59,155 bases of DNA from an uncultured Ruminococcus sp. (GCA_902794395.1 CADBHB010000025.1:1-59155); one strand, 5' to 3'. Counted from the first letter of the stretch, positions 33,389 to 41,920 are shown. Program-made: numbers and translations. Notes: a model not told the origin generated them from the sequence alone.

Positions 33389-33431
33389 AAAAAGCCGGCT
33401 TATACTAAACTCTTTGAAGTCTTGAGCCGGT
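33386..33431 (-). terminator. rpe-operon terminator
   Basis: On the minus strand, CCGGCT (plus 33425-33430) pairs with AGCCGG (plus 33395-33400) around a long loop, followed by CTTTTTGC. Weaker than the neighbouring hairpin. Confidence 0.5.
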
Positions 33432-33445
33432 CATTTTATCGTATG

Positions 33446-34099
33446 TTATTGTTCTGATATGATTTTCAGGTCGCGGATCGCTTTTGCGGCGTCCTCCGCC
33501 TTAAATACCGCCGTGCCCGCTACGCAGACGTCTACGCCCGCGTCTGCCGCCTGACGTATGGTGGCTTCGCCTATGCCTCCGTCGGCTTCAATAAGCACAT
33601 CCAACCCGCGGCGTGTACATTCCGCTTTTATCGCGCCTACCTTTGGCAGCATATCCGCCATGAAGGACTGCCCTCCGAAGCCCGGCTCCACGGTCATCAC
33701 CAGCACCAGCGACAGGCGGTCCAGATAGGGGAATACCGCTTCTGCGGGCGTGTTCGGCTTGATAACCAGCCCTGCCCGGATGTTTCGCGCTTGGATAGCG
33801 TCGATGGTTGCGTCGATGTCGGAATCACATTCGACATGGAAGGTGATGATGTCCGCGCCGGCGTCGGCGAAGTCGTCGATGTATTTCAGCGGATCGGAGA
33901 TCATCAAATGCACGTCAAAGGGCTTGTCGGTGTAGGGACGCACCCATTTGATAACCGGTGCTCCGAAGGTGATGTTGGGGACGAAGTGACCGTCCATCAC
34001 GTCAAGATGCATCCAGTCGGCGCCTGCCAGATCCATGCGTTTTATTTCCTCGCCCATCTTTGAAAAATCGCAGGAGAGGAGAGAGGGAGCTATTTTCAT
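33446..34099 (-). CDS. rpe: Ribulose-phosphate 3-epimerase
   Basis: 217 aa. Interconverts ribulose-5-P and xylulose-5-P. TIM-barrel signatures: IAPSLLSCDFSKMGEE, HLDVMDGHFVPNIT, DVHLMISDP, HVECDSD and VEPGFGGQSF. The metal ligands His/Asp are present in the usual places. ATG 34099 has AAAGGTGG upstream; the longer frame from 34135 is rejected. It follows the pseudo-ATPase gene by 54 nt. Confidence 0.94.
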   Translation of the reverse strand: MKIAPSLLSCDFSKMGEEIKRMDLAGADWMHLDVMDGHFVPNITFGAPVIKWVRPYTDKPFDVHLMISDPLKYIDDFADAGADIITFHVECDSDIDATIDAIQARNIRAGLVIKPNTPAEAVFPYLDRLSLVLVMTVEPGFGGQSFMADMLPKVGAIKAECTRRGLDVLIEADGGIGEATIRQAADAGVDVCVAGTAVFKAEDAAKAIRDLKIISEQ

Positions 34100-34153
34100 A
34101 TAGGTCCACCTTTCTGTGTGATATGTCGCGGGCACGAAAAGCGCCCAAGGCCG

Positions 34154-36808
34154 TTACGGCTTTTGTATCGCGGGGGCGATTATCGCCGCCACCGCCCAGA
34201 ACAAGACGTAGATAAGTACCTCCGGCGTGCCCATTACGCCCGCTCCGGCGTACAACACCAGGGGAGTGGCGATAAGCAGACCCAAAATGACAGCGATAAG
34301 CTGGATGATGATAGCCAGCGAGATGTTCTGCTTTATGCGTACGCTGCCCGAAACGGCTCTCGCCATGCCCGACACCTTGCCGTAGGTGATAAGGTAGGAG
34401 CGCGAGCTTTCCTCGGTGACGCTCTGCGCCTCCTTCAGCACGTTGCCCAGACCCGTGGGCAGCACCTTGATGCTGCGGTAGAAGAGGTTGTAAAGCTGCG
34501 CCACCAGATCGTCGGTGATGTTGTAGTCGGTGGTGCGGATAAGGAAGCTGATGCCGTTTGCCTCGGCGCGCTGCATTTCGCTTTTAAGCTCGGGGTCGGC
34601 GTGGTAGCGGGTGACAAGCATAGCCACCAGCCTGCCGGCGCGGGACAGGTAGGTTATCTGACTGCCGTTGGCGGTGTATTTTTCCTCGTAGTCATCGGCG
34701 GGGGTCTCAACATTGTATTTGTCCATCAAATTGCGTGAGCCAACAAGTATCCGCTCGCCGTTTATCCAGCCCACAAGTCCCAGTTCGTCCTCATACAGCA
34801 CGCTCTCTACCTCGGGCAGAGTTTCCTTTGCCTCGGTCACGACCGATTCAAAGGCGTTGGCTATGGGGTTTTGGGCTTCCTTCAAAATGGCGATGCCGCA
34901 CAGCAGCGACTCGTCCACATTGTAGTTTTCAAAGGTTTTTATGCCCTCCAGCTCAATGGTGTCCGCCGAAAACAGCTCGCCCGCGTCCATCATTATAGCC
35001 GTGCTGTCGCAGAACTGTTTGATGGAAGGGTAGCCCGCCAGCATAGCGCCGTAGCCTATCAGGGTCTTGCATAGCTTGCGCACGGGCACATTGACCGCCA
35101 GCAGGGTAGATACCGGAATGGCCAGCGCCGAAATCAGCGCCAGTGTATTTACCGCGCCGATAAAGGATACCTTAACGATACCGTAAAGCAGGGTGACCGC
35201 GAGGGCGATGACCGTGGTGACGGGCGCAAGCTTGGACGCCAGATCCTCGCTGGGATCGGGCGCGTAGGAAATTTTGAGAAAGTTGGAGGCAAAACCGGTT
35301 TTGTGCTGATAGGCGATAAGGTTTTTCTCCGAGGCGGTGCCGCTGAGCATCTTGTTGGCGACGCTCTCGTTGTTGTATATCTTGGCGGCGTATTTTTGAC
35401 CTTTAGCGGTAAGGAAACGGAAGTTATCCTTCACGCGCAGCACCATCAGCAGCTTGCCCGCGTTGTTGGCGAAGAACGCCAGCAGCACTATAACCACGTA
35501 GTAGTTGGTGTTGAAGGCGGACATATCGCCCAGCGCGAAGAAGGAGGTTACGGTCTGTATCACCGCCGCGCCGCCCGCCACGGCTACCGCGGTGTCGGAA
35601 TTGCCCTTGAATTTCAGCAGGGGCGTCAGGCCGCTTAGCATCGCCACGCGGTTAAGCGCTACAGACGAGCCGATGAGCAGCAGGTTGAACACCGCGTAGG
35701 CGGCAGGTGCCACAGGGATGGCAGATATGAGCGCGTCGGGCATAATTCGGGTGATGAAGGCGAGTACGATCGCCACCGCCGCGATAACGCCCGAGAGCAC
35801 GCTGCGGAAGAAGAGCTTCTTTATGTTCTCGTTCAGCTCAAATTTTATGCTGTTTTCATCCTCTTCGCCAGTGTAGTCCTCCACGGGCTTTTCCTTCTCC
35901 TTGGGGGTGTCCTGGTCGTCGGATTCATCCTTAGAGAAGAAGCCCACCACCGCGCTGAGGATCTTTTCCTGAGTGGAGCGGGTGTCATCCTCTTCCTCGG
36001 GAGCGTCCTCCTGCTTTGGTTCGGGGCGGATGACATGGGCTATCACCGAGGGATTTTTGGAGCGGATGTATTCCTCATACTCTCTCGCCACTACCTCCGA
36101 AAATCTGCCCGCCTTCACGTTGAGGATGTTTCGCGGCTCCTCCGGACGGTATACGGGCACAGTTGCCACCACGCGCTCGGGCTGCTTGTCCGAGGACGGT
36201 TCGGCGGGCGCCTCCTCGGTGGTTTCTTCTGCTTTGGGCTGAGGTTCGTCCGCGCCCATGGTAATGTCGATGGAGTGGATGCTCTCGATCTCGCCCGATT
36301 CGCGGAACTGCTCCACCTCGCCGAGCACCTCGCCCGAGAATCGCGTGTCCTCGTCATATTCGGGCTTGAGGGTGACTATCTTGTTTTCCTCGGCTTCGCC
36401 CTGCGTTTCTTCCTTTTCCTCGGGCTGTGCCTGTTCCCGGGTTTCGCCTTCGGACTGCTGCTCGGCAAGGCGAGCTTCCTCCTCGGCCTCCTCGGGGGTC
36501 TTGACCTGCTCGCCGCTGTTGCTGCCGTCCATCATCAGCTCGGTTTTCATGGTGGTGGCGGTCTTTTCACCCACGATGGTGTTGTCCGCGCTGTCGTTTT
36601 CCTTTTTCTCAAGCTCAAGGGGGCTTTCGTTTTTCAGGCGCGGCTTTTTGTCCGTGTTGCTGAATATCTCCTCCACCTTGGGCTTGGCGCGGTATCTCTG
36701 CGCGGTCCTTCTCATTTGCTCCTGATCGGCGATGCGGTTGCGCTCGTCGAGGATGCTCTGGATTTCAAGCTCCTTGAGCAAATCGTTCTTTTTATCTATA
36801 TCCGACAT
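34154..36808 (-). CDS. P-type ATPase-like membrane protein lacking catalytic motifs
   Basis: 884 aa. An acidic, charged cytosolic head of ~330 residues (Glu/Lys/Pro-rich) is followed by four or more membrane helices (from ~335), a long cytosolic part and a last helix pair (~815-870). The part around residue 590-780 follows a P-type ATPase order, but the phosphorylation motif DKTGT is replaced by DSTAI (Asp601, CDSTAIMMD), TGE is not seen, and the GDGxND hinge motif is absent (TTDYNITDDLVA there instead). It cannot be expected to pump by the usual cycle. The role is unknown; a scaffold or regulator is possible. ATG 36808 has GGAAG 7 nt upstream. Confidence 0.65.
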   Translation of the reverse strand: MSDIDKKNDLLKELEIQSILDERNRIADQEQMRRTAQRYRAKPKVEEIFSNTDKKPRLKNESPLELEKKENDSADNTIVGEKTATTMKTELMMDGSNSGEQVKTPEEAEEEARLAEQQSEGETREQAQPEEKEETQGEAEENKIVTLKPEYDEDTRFSGEVLGEVEQFRESGEIESIHSIDITMGADEPQPKAEETTEEAPAEPSSDKQPERVVATVPVYRPEEPRNILNVKAGRFSEVVAREYEEYIRSKNPSVIAHVIRPEPKQEDAPEEEDDTRSTQEKILSAVVGFFSKDESDDQDTPKEKEKPVEDYTGEEDENSIKFELNENIKKLFFRSVLSGVIAAVAIVLAFITRIMPDALISAIPVAPAAYAVFNLLLIGSSVALNRVAMLSGLTPLLKFKGNSDTAVAVAGGAAVIQTVTSFFALGDMSAFNTNYYVVIVLLAFFANNAGKLLMVLRVKDNFRFLTAKGQKYAAKIYNNESVANKMLSGTASEKNLIAYQHKTGFASNFLKISYAPDPSEDLASKLAPVTTVIALAVTLLYGIVKVSFIGAVNTLALISALAIPVSTLLAVNVPVRKLCKTLIGYGAMLAGYPSIKQFCDSTAIMMDAGELFSADTIELEGIKTFENYNVDESLLCGIAILKEAQNPIANAFESVVTEAKETLPEVESVLYEDELGLVGWINGERILVGSRNLMDKYNVETPADDYEEKYTANGSQITYLSRAGRLVAMLVTRYHADPELKSEMQRAEANGISFLIRTTDYNITDDLVAQLYNLFYRSIKVLPTGLGNVLKEAQSVTEESSRSYLITYGKVSGMARAVSGSVRIKQNISLAIIIQLIAVILGLLIATPLVLYAGAGVMGTPEVLIYVLFWAVAAIIAPAIQKP

Positions 36809-36844
36809 GGTCACACTTCCTTTCGTCGGAGTGGATGCGTATTA

Positions 36845-37609
36845 TCAGGTATGAGCGCCGCGGCGCTTTTCAAAAGCGTGATACATCAATACGCCCGCCG
36901 CTACAGAGGCGTTGAGCGAGTTGATGTGCCCCTGCATGGGCAAAGACACGATAACGTCGCATTTTTCGCGCACCAAACGCGAAATGCCCTTGCCCTCGTT
37001 GCCGATGACTATGGCGCACGCGCCCGACATATCGCAGGAGGCGTAGTCCTCGCCGTTCATGTCGGCGCCGTAGACCCACACGCCGCGCGCTTTCAGCTCA
37101 TCTATGAGCCTGGCGATATTCGTCACCCGCGCCACGCGCATATATTCCACCGCGCCCGCGCTCGCCTTTGCTACGGTGTAGCTCAAACCTGCGCTGCGCC
37201 TCTCGGGGATAATTACCCCATGCGCGCCCGTGCACTCGGCGGTGCGGATTATCGCGCCCAGGTTGTGGGGATCCTCCAGCTCGTCCAAAACGATGATAAA
37301 GGGCGGCTCTCCGCGGCTTTCGGCGCAGTCAAAGATGTCCTCCACCGTAGCGTATTCCTTTGCCGCTGCCAGAGCGATGATTCCCTGGTGGGTAGCTCCG
37401 CCGCTCAGGAAGTCCAGCTTTTGGCGGTCTACCTCTTTAACGGGGATGCGCTTTTCTCTCGCCTTGGCAAGTATCCCCACCACCGCGCCGTTCCTTTCGC
37501 CGCGCGCAATAAGTATCTTGTCCACAGCGCGGTCGCTGCGCACTGCTTCGTTAACGGGGTTTCTGCCCGCTATAACGTCGGGCTTGGGTTCGTTGTTTCT
37601 GTCTTTCAT
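36845..37609 (-). CDS. rlmB: RlmB/TrmH-type 23S rRNA 2'-O-ribose methyltransferase
   Basis: 254 aa. N-terminal RNA-binding domain (GRNPVNEAVRSDRAVDKILI) and a SPOUT methylase domain with the three family motifs: NLGAIIRTAECTGAHGVI, AIVIGNEGKGIS and SLPMQGHINSLNASVAAGV. It uses SAM to methylate a guanosine ribose in 23S rRNA, if the RlmB assignment holds; TrmH-like tRNA targets are possible. ATG 37609 has GAGGAAAG upstream. Confidence 0.85.
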   Translation of the reverse strand: MKDRNNEPKPDVIAGRNPVNEAVRSDRAVDKILIARGERNGAVVGILAKAREKRIPVKEVDRQKLDFLSGGATHQGIIALAAAKEYATVEDIFDCAESRGEPPFIIVLDELEDPHNLGAIIRTAECTGAHGVIIPERRSAGLSYTVAKASAGAVEYMRVARVTNIARLIDELKARGVWVYGADMNGEDYASCDMSGACAIVIGNEGKGISRLVREKCDVIVSLPMQGHINSLNASVAAGVLMYHAFEKRRGAHT

Positions 37610-37647
37610 CGGGCTTTCCTCACAAATCATCGGAAAATGTCTGTATC

Positions 37648-37676
37648 ATTATACCATAGACAGCCGAACGATAAAA
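37648..37676 (-). promoter_or_regulatory. Possible promoter of rlmB-pseudoATPase-rpe
   Basis: On the minus strand: TTTTAT (plus 37671-37676), 17 bp, TATAAT (plus 37648-37653). The -10 is perfect and the -35 is poor. Confidence 0.4.
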
Positions 37677-37755
37677 TTCTATTTTAGAATAATAGCACAA
37701 TATATTGTGGTTAAATTTAAAAAAACTACATGAGAAACTGTTTTATTCCTATCTC

Positions 37756-37907
37756 ATACTAAACTCAAATAAAAAATAGACAATCTTTGCGGTCTATTTT
37801 CCGCAATACTTCGTTGTCGTCCTTGCAAGGCGCCAGCCTTGCGGCGTCCTTCGCTTGTGAAAAATATCCTCGCAAATCTTTGTCCACTTTTTATCTGAGA
37901 TTAGTAT
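37756..37907. mobile_element. MITE-like 152-bp element with imperfect terminal inverted repeats
   Basis: The left end (37756-37791, begins ATACTAAACTCAAATAAAAA) and the reverse complement of the right end (37871-37907, begins ATACTAATCTCAGATAAAAA) match over ~36 bp with roughly 75% identity by eye. The centre contains CTTGCAAGGCGCC...GCCTTGCGGCG. A further half copy (CAGATAAAAAGCGGCAAAG) follows at ~37908. No ORF. Mobility is inference. Confidence 0.55.
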
Positions 37908-37953
37908 CAGATAAAAAGCGGCAAAGTTTTTCTGTTTTTAATTGAGAATATCA

Positions 37954-38460
37954 TTATACTGTCGGTATGCCGTACATACCCGTTTCAGCGTCGCGAAACA
38001 GGGCAAGGTGCGGCGCGAACGGCGTCAAACTGAAATACAGCGCGACAAAAAGAAAGAGCAGACACACCGACAGGGCGAAAAGTCGCTGCAGCGGCAGAGC
38101 GGTGCGGTAAAGCCAAAGCGGCAGCATAAACGCCGCGCAAACGCCGACAGCCGCCGCGAGCGGCTCAGGCAACAGCAGCGACAGCGAAAGATACACCGCG
38201 CCCAGCAGGTAGAGCCCCGCGGTTTTGGCGGCGGTGAAGCGGCAAACGCGCGGCTTCACCGCCATCAGCTCCAGCAGCGCCCATACAAGGTAGGGGAGAA
38301 GAAGGGTTTTTGCGGTCTCCCAAGGGCTGTTGTTGACCGCGCCGAAGAGGATGCCGATCAGCTCGCCGCCGTTGAGCGTGTATAGACGCCGCATAAAAAT
38401 CGAGCACAGGGCGACAAAACCGCCGCCCGAGATCTCCGCTGAGATCAGCTTTTTTTCCAA
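37954..38460 (-). CDS. Small multi-pass membrane protein, DUF6512-like
   Basis: 168 aa, TTG start at 38460, with about five membrane helices (e.g. LLLPYLVWALLELM, LYLLGAVYLSLSLLLPEP). GAVNNSPWETAKTLLLP recalls the VNESvWEHlKl motif of DUF6512 proteins, but Glu/His changes are present (ESvWEH to NSPWET). Function unknown. SD GGAGAGG is rather far (11 nt) upstream, so the start is uncertain. Confidence 0.6.
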   Translation of the reverse strand: MEKKLISAEISGGGFVALCSIFMRRLYTLNGGELIGILFGAVNNSPWETAKTLLLPYLVWALLELMAVKPRVCRFTAAKTAGLYLLGAVYLSLSLLLPEPLAAAVGVCAAFMLPLWLYRTALPLQRLFALSVCLLFLFVALYFSLTPFAPHLALFRDAETGMYGIPTV

Positions 38461-38836
38461 TATGAGTTCATCCTCTCCGATTACAAAACTGTATTATTTT
38501 TGTGCGGAATTAAAAGCCCGCTTTTTATTTTCCTTATCAGAAGTTATACATTCTGTAAAATTCTTTTTGTTCAATATAATGTTAAAAAGTCTGTGGAAAG
38601 TGTTAAACACAATGGATATTGCCGGCAGATAAATCCAACGGTTTGACCGAATCGTCAAAAAATTCACGTATTTTTGTTCTTTCCACACAAAAGAGGGGGT
38701 AAAATCTTTCCACATCAAAATCAACTGACAGTAATAATCAGGTGTCAAGTCAAAACCGGATTTATTCGGTGACAACTTTGTTTTCAAATGCCGCGCGGGT
38801 TGTATTATCGTGATTTTTCGGCAGTATGTGCCCTGC
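38461..38836. other. AT-rich intergenic stretch without a gene
   Basis: About 375 nt between two minus-strand genes. Visible features are GTGTTAAACAC (38600-38610, perfect palindrome) and three TGTGGAAAG/CTTTCCACA motifs (about 38592, 38680 and 38709). They are not DnaA boxes (TTATCCACA). Nothing else supportable is seen. Confidence 0.5.
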
Positions 38837-39346
38837 CTACGAAAGGAAAATACCGACCATTACGGCTGAAATCAGCATCGCCGTAAGGTCGGCGGCGATG
38901 GCGGCAACAAGGGTGTGGCGGATGTTTTTTACACCTACGCAGCCGAAGTACATCGCCGTGGCGTAAAAGGTGGTCTCGCTGGAGCCCGCAAGCACCGAGG
39001 CTACTCTGCCCGCGAAGCTGTCGGGTCCGTACTGTTCAAACACCGACACCAGCAGCGCGGTGGAGCCGCTGCCCGACACGGGGCGCAGCATAGCCATAGG
39101 CACGACCTCCTTGGGAAAGCCGACGGCGTTTGCGGCGGGAGCGACGGCGGCGCAGATCACGTTTATTGCGCCGCTGTTGCGCAGCAGGCTGACCGCGAAA
39201 ACCAGCCCCAGAATGGTGGGCGCTATCTGCAGCAGAGTAAAAAAGCCCTCGCGCACGCCTTCGATAAAGGCGTCAAACACGGGAACGCGCCGAATGAATC
39301 CGTAAAGGATGATAACGCCGGCAAAGGCGGGCATGATAAATCCCAT
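38837..39346 (-). CDS. spmB: Spore maturation protein B
   Basis: 169 aa membrane protein of the nucleoside-recognition/Gate fold (FTLLQIAPTILGLVFAVSLLR, LRPVSGSGSTALLV, GSSETTFYATAMYFG). With SpmA it supports spore core dehydration in Bacillus; the same pair occurs in many Clostridia. The PVSGSGS and SSETTFY motifs are typical. It follows spmA by 9 nt. Confidence 0.9.
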   Translation of the reverse strand: MGFIMPAFAGVIILYGFIRRVPVFDAFIEGVREGFFTLLQIAPTILGLVFAVSLLRNSGAINVICAAVAPAANAVGFPKEVVPMAMLRPVSGSGSTALLVSVFEQYGPDSFAGRVASVLAGSSETTFYATAMYFGCVGVKNIRHTLVAAIAADLTAMLISAVMVGIFLS

Positions 39347-39355
39347 AGCGCCCTC

Positions 39356-39949
39356 CTACCCGCACAGGCGGCGCCTTGACAGGCGGTTGCCGCAGAGCGC
39401 GATCGTCAGCGCCACGGTGAGGGCGGCGGCGGAGCTTATCCAGACTGGCACCAGTATCTCGAACGGAGCGCGGCTGCCGTAGCCGGAGCGCAGCGTGCCC
39501 AGCATAGTGGGAAAGAGCTGCAGCGACGCGGTGTTCATCACCACAAAGATCACCATTTCGTCGCAGGCAGTGTCCCTGCCGCCGTTTAAACGGTCCAGTT
39601 CGCGCATCGCCTTTAGCCCCATAGGGGTGGCGGTGTTGCCCAGTCCCAGCAGATTTGCGGTGATATTCATGGTTATAGCCTCAAAGGCGGCGCTGTCTTT
39701 GTCAAGGCGCGGGAACAAAAGGCGCAGCGGCGGCGCGAAAAGCTTTGACAGCAGGGCGTTCAGCCCGCTGCGCTCGGCAATCTTCATCAGCCCCGACCAC
39801 AGGCAGATCACGCCGGTCAGGGTCAGCAGCAGTTGAATGGCGTCGGCGGCGCTGTCGGCGAAGGTGTCGGACAGCGCCTGCGTCGTGCCGAGGCAGAGCG
39901 AGCAGATGATGCTGCCGACGACCAGCAGGCTCCAGATGATGTTGAGCAT
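39356..39949 (-). CDS. spmA: Spore maturation protein A
   Basis: 197 aa, membrane protein of the same Gate fold: an N-terminal helix (LNIIWSLLVVGSIICSL), AERSGLNALLSKLFAPPLRLLFP, MNITANLLGLGNTATPMGLKAM and NTASLQLFPTMLGTLRS. ATG 39949 is chosen because the SD-like GGGGGCC is just upstream. The pair is a sign of sporulating ancestry but does not prove that this strain sporulates. Confidence 0.9.
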   Translation of the reverse strand: MLNIIWSLLVVGSIICSLCLGTTQALSDTFADSAADAIQLLLTLTGVICLWSGLMKIAERSGLNALLSKLFAPPLRLLFPRLDKDSAAFEAITMNITANLLGLGNTATPMGLKAMRELDRLNGGRDTACDEMVIFVVMNTASLQLFPTMLGTLRSGYGSRAPFEILVPVWISSAAALTVALTIALCGNRLSRRRLCG

Positions 39950-39998
39950 GAAAGGCCCCCTTTTTAACAAGATTTCATATATTTTTGCTTGGGAATTA

Positions 39999-40027
39999 TT
40001 GACATTAAAACCGAAAAATGGTAAAAT
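39999..40027 (+). promoter_or_regulatory. Promoter of the AbrB-type gene
   Basis: TTGACA (39999-40004), 17-bp spacer, TAAAAT (40022-40027). A TATAAT at 40033-40038 lies 28 bp from the -35 and is less likely to be used. Confidence 0.6.
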
Positions 40028-40062
40028 GATGGTATAATATGCAGAACGGAAGCGAAATCACT

Positions 40063-40302
40063 ATGATCTACACCAATTTTCGTGAAATAGATAAGGCGGG
40101 ACGCATCGTTATCTCAAAGGACATTCGCCGGCATTTGAATATCAACGCGGGCGATGTGCTGCAGATAAACGCCGACGACTCCTGCATAACCATAAAAAAA
40201 GCGGAGGAAAAGTGTGTGTTCTGCAATTCCGTTGAGGGGCTTATTCCGTTTGAGGGCAAGTTTATCTGTGCCGCCTGCCTCGAAAGGCTCAAGCAGTCCT
40301 AA
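40063..40302 (+). CDS. AbrB/SpoVT-family regulator with C-terminal zinc-binding tail
   Basis: 79 aa. Swapped-hairpin AbrB DNA-binding domain at ~1-48 (REIDKAGRIVISKDIRRHLN, GDVLQINADD). A Cys4 tail (CVFCNSVEGLIPFEGKFICAAC, 23 nt of spacing kept short here: CVFC ... CAAC) looks like a zinc knuckle. AbrB-type proteins bind DNA as dimers or tetramers and govern transition-state genes. ATG 40063 is preferred to ATG 40039, which would leave almost no leader. The PPTase gene follows by 29 nt. Confidence 0.85.
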   Translation: MIYTNFREIDKAGRIVISKDIRRHLNINAGDVLQINADDSCITIKKAEEKCVFCNSVEGLIPFEGKFICAACLERLKQS

Positions 40303-40331
40303 AGAATATTTATTGGAAAACAAGTGAAATT

Positions 40332-40922
40332 ATGAAGCTTTTTCTCGCGAATATCAACGAAGTTACCGAGGAGCATCTTGAGCTTATCTCGCCTGAGCGA
40401 AGAGAACAGGCGCTCCGTTACCGGTTTTCCGCCGACCGCAGACGAAGCATAGCGGCAGGGCTGCTGCTCCGGCGGTTTTTGGGCGGATATGAGATAGTCA
40501 CCGATGCCTTCGGCAAGCCCCGCGCCGTGGGCGGCGCCTGCTTTAACCTCTCGCACAGCGGCGACTGGGTGCTTATGGCGCTGTCCGACAGGGAGGTCGG
40601 CTGCGACATCGAACAGATAAAGCAGGTGGACCCGCTGCGCCTGGGCAAGGTGGTCTTCACCGAAAACGAGCTGGCTGTCATTCGGGAAAGCCGCGACCGC
40701 ATCGGGTGTTTTTTTGATTTTTGGACAAAAAAAGAAGCCCTGCTCAAATGCATGGGCAAGGGCTTTCACCGCGCGGCTAAGTCGGTGGAGGTCTGCGAGG
40801 ATAGTTTTTCCGAGGGCGAAGCTGAGTACTCTATCAGCACAAGGCGCTTTGCCGACTACACGGTCTCGGTCTGCGTATGCGGAGGCAGTGCGGCGTTTAA
40901 GACCGAAAGGATCCATTTTTAA
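40332..40922 (+). CDS. 4'-phosphopantetheinyl transferase, Sfp type
   Basis: 196 aa. Transfers phosphopantetheine from CoA to carrier-protein serines. Sfp motifs: CFNLSHSGDWVLMAL, GCDIEQIKQV (magnesium Asp/Glu) and FWTKKEALLKCMGKG. Somewhat shorter than Bacillus Sfp, as many clostridial forms are. It probably serves acpP in this window or unknown peptide/polyketide carriers. It is likely co-transcribed with the AbrB-type gene upstream. Confidence 0.9.
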   Translation: MKLFLANINEVTEEHLELISPERREQALRYRFSADRRRSIAAGLLLRRFLGGYEIVTDAFGKPRAVGGACFNLSHSGDWVLMALSDREVGCDIEQIKQVDPLRLGKVVFTENELAVIRESRDRIGCFFDFWTKKEALLKCMGKGFHRAAKSVEVCEDSFSEGEAEYSISTRRFADYTVSVCVCGGSAAFKTERIHF

Positions 40923-40973
40923 GGCAATACCGCATGATCCATGACGAACGCTTGAATCATGCGGTATTGCCTT
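40921..40973. terminator. Bidirectional terminator, PPTase/cupin
   Basis: An 18-bp perfect stem, AAGGCAATACCGCATGAT (40921-40938) with its complement (40956-40973) around a 17-nt loop, with T residues at the plus end. The stem is unusually long. Confidence 0.8.
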
Positions 40974-40975
40974 TA

Positions 40976-41305
40976 TCATTGAACGGGCACCACGGCGAAG
41001 AACACCAGATCGTTCTCGCTGTCGTTTATCAGGCTGTGGGTGTGACCCTTCGGGCAGTAGTGGCAGTCGCCCGCCTCCAGCGGCATAAGCGCGCCGTCGT
41101 CGAGCACCGACCCGCGCCCGCTGAGGATGTAGATTATCTCGCTGTCGTTTTCGTGGGTGTGCGCGCCGATGGTCGATCCCGGCGGCAGCGTGCCGTGGAT
41201 GATTTTGTTCAGTCCGTCAAAGTGGATCTTGGCGATGAACTCGCCTTCTCCGTCCTTGAAGCGCGGAAGCGTTTCGGGGACTTCGTTTTTTAAGTCAAAC
41301 AGCAT
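40976..41305 (-). CDS. Small single-domain cupin protein
   Basis: 109 aa. Cupin motif 1 GAHTHENDSEIIYILSGRG and motif 2 LEAGDCHYCPKGHTHSLIN carry metal-ligand-type His/Glu. Such proteins are isomerases, dioxygenases or sugar-binding; the substrate cannot be told here. It follows the GNAT gene by 13 nt and may share its transcript. Confidence 0.85.
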   Translation of the reverse strand: MLFDLKNEVPETLPRFKDGEGEFIAKIHFDGLNKIIHGTLPPGSTIGAHTHENDSEIIYILSGRGSVLDDGALMPLEAGDCHYCPKGHTHSLINDSENDLVFFAVVPVQ

Positions 41306-41318
41306 GGAACTCTCTCCT

Positions 41319-41810
41319 TTACAGCATATGGTAATAGGGGCAAATGTCCTCGTAATGCCCGTCCTTCATCAAAAAGCCCTGCGGTATCACGCCCAGCTGC
41401 ACAAAGCCGAGCTTTTCATACAGCCTTCTGGCGGCGGTGTTGGTCCTGACTACGGCGTTGAATTGCAAAATGCGAAAGCCGTGTGTCCTGCCCTGCGCAA
41501 GGCAGTCGCGCACCAGCTTTTCTCCGATGTGCTTGCCGCGCGCTTCGGCGCTGACCGCGTAGCTCGCGTTGCAGATGTGTCCGCACCTGCCTACGTTGTT
41601 CGGGTGCAGGATGTACAGCCCGAGCAGCTCGCGGCTGTCTGTGTCCTCGGCTACTCCGCAGTGGGTCTGGCTGTCAAAAAACGTCTGCCCGGACTCAAGG
41701 TCCAGACACTCCGTCTGCGGAAAGGCTATGCCGTCCCTCACCACCTCGTTCCATATCTCGGTCATTCGCGGTACGTCCGACTCGGTGTAGGCTCTTACAA
41801 CGATGTTCAT
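41319..41810 (-). CDS. GNAT-family N-acetyltransferase
   Basis: 163 aa. Acetyl-CoA fold with VSAEARGKHIGEKLVRDCLAQ (motif A) and NTAARRLYEKLGFVQLG (motif B). This layout resembles the phosphinothricin/PAT-type subfamily (RAYTESDVPRMTEIWNEVV). The acceptor substrate is unknown. Confidence 0.85.
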   Translation of the reverse strand: MNIVVRAYTESDVPRMTEIWNEVVRDGIAFPQTECLDLESGQTFFDSQTHCGVAEDTDSRELLGLYILHPNNVGRCGHICNASYAVSAEARGKHIGEKLVRDCLAQGRTHGFRILQFNAVVRTNTAARRLYEKLGFVQLGVIPQGFLMKDGHYEDICPYYHML

Positions 41811-41891
41811 GCAATCCCTTCTTTCATCGATATTTTAGCACATCATAATACGCATTACAATCAATTTCGGCAAAAAACTTTTTAAAAACCC

Positions 41892-41920
41892 TTGCTATTT
41901 TCTATGCTATCGTATATAAT
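41892..41920 (+). promoter_or_regulatory. metK promoter
   Basis: TTGCTA (41892-41897), 17-bp spacer, TATAAT (41915-41920), just before the riboswitch. Confidence 0.7.

Noticed and set aside
33395-33430. Relation of TATACTAAACTC here to the MITE-like element at 37756
   Set aside because: Only ~11 bases match and the surrounding sequence differs; it is better explained as the rpe terminator.
36035-37687. A 550-aa open frame on the plus strand
   Set aside because: It runs antisense through the pseudo-ATPase and rlmB genes, has no SD and has a composition typical of a GC-rich shadow frame.
38580-38720. Possible replication origin (TGTGGAAAG / CTTTCCACA motifs)
   Set aside because: They do not match the DnaA box TTATCCACA, and no dnaA, dnaN or skew evidence is nearby.
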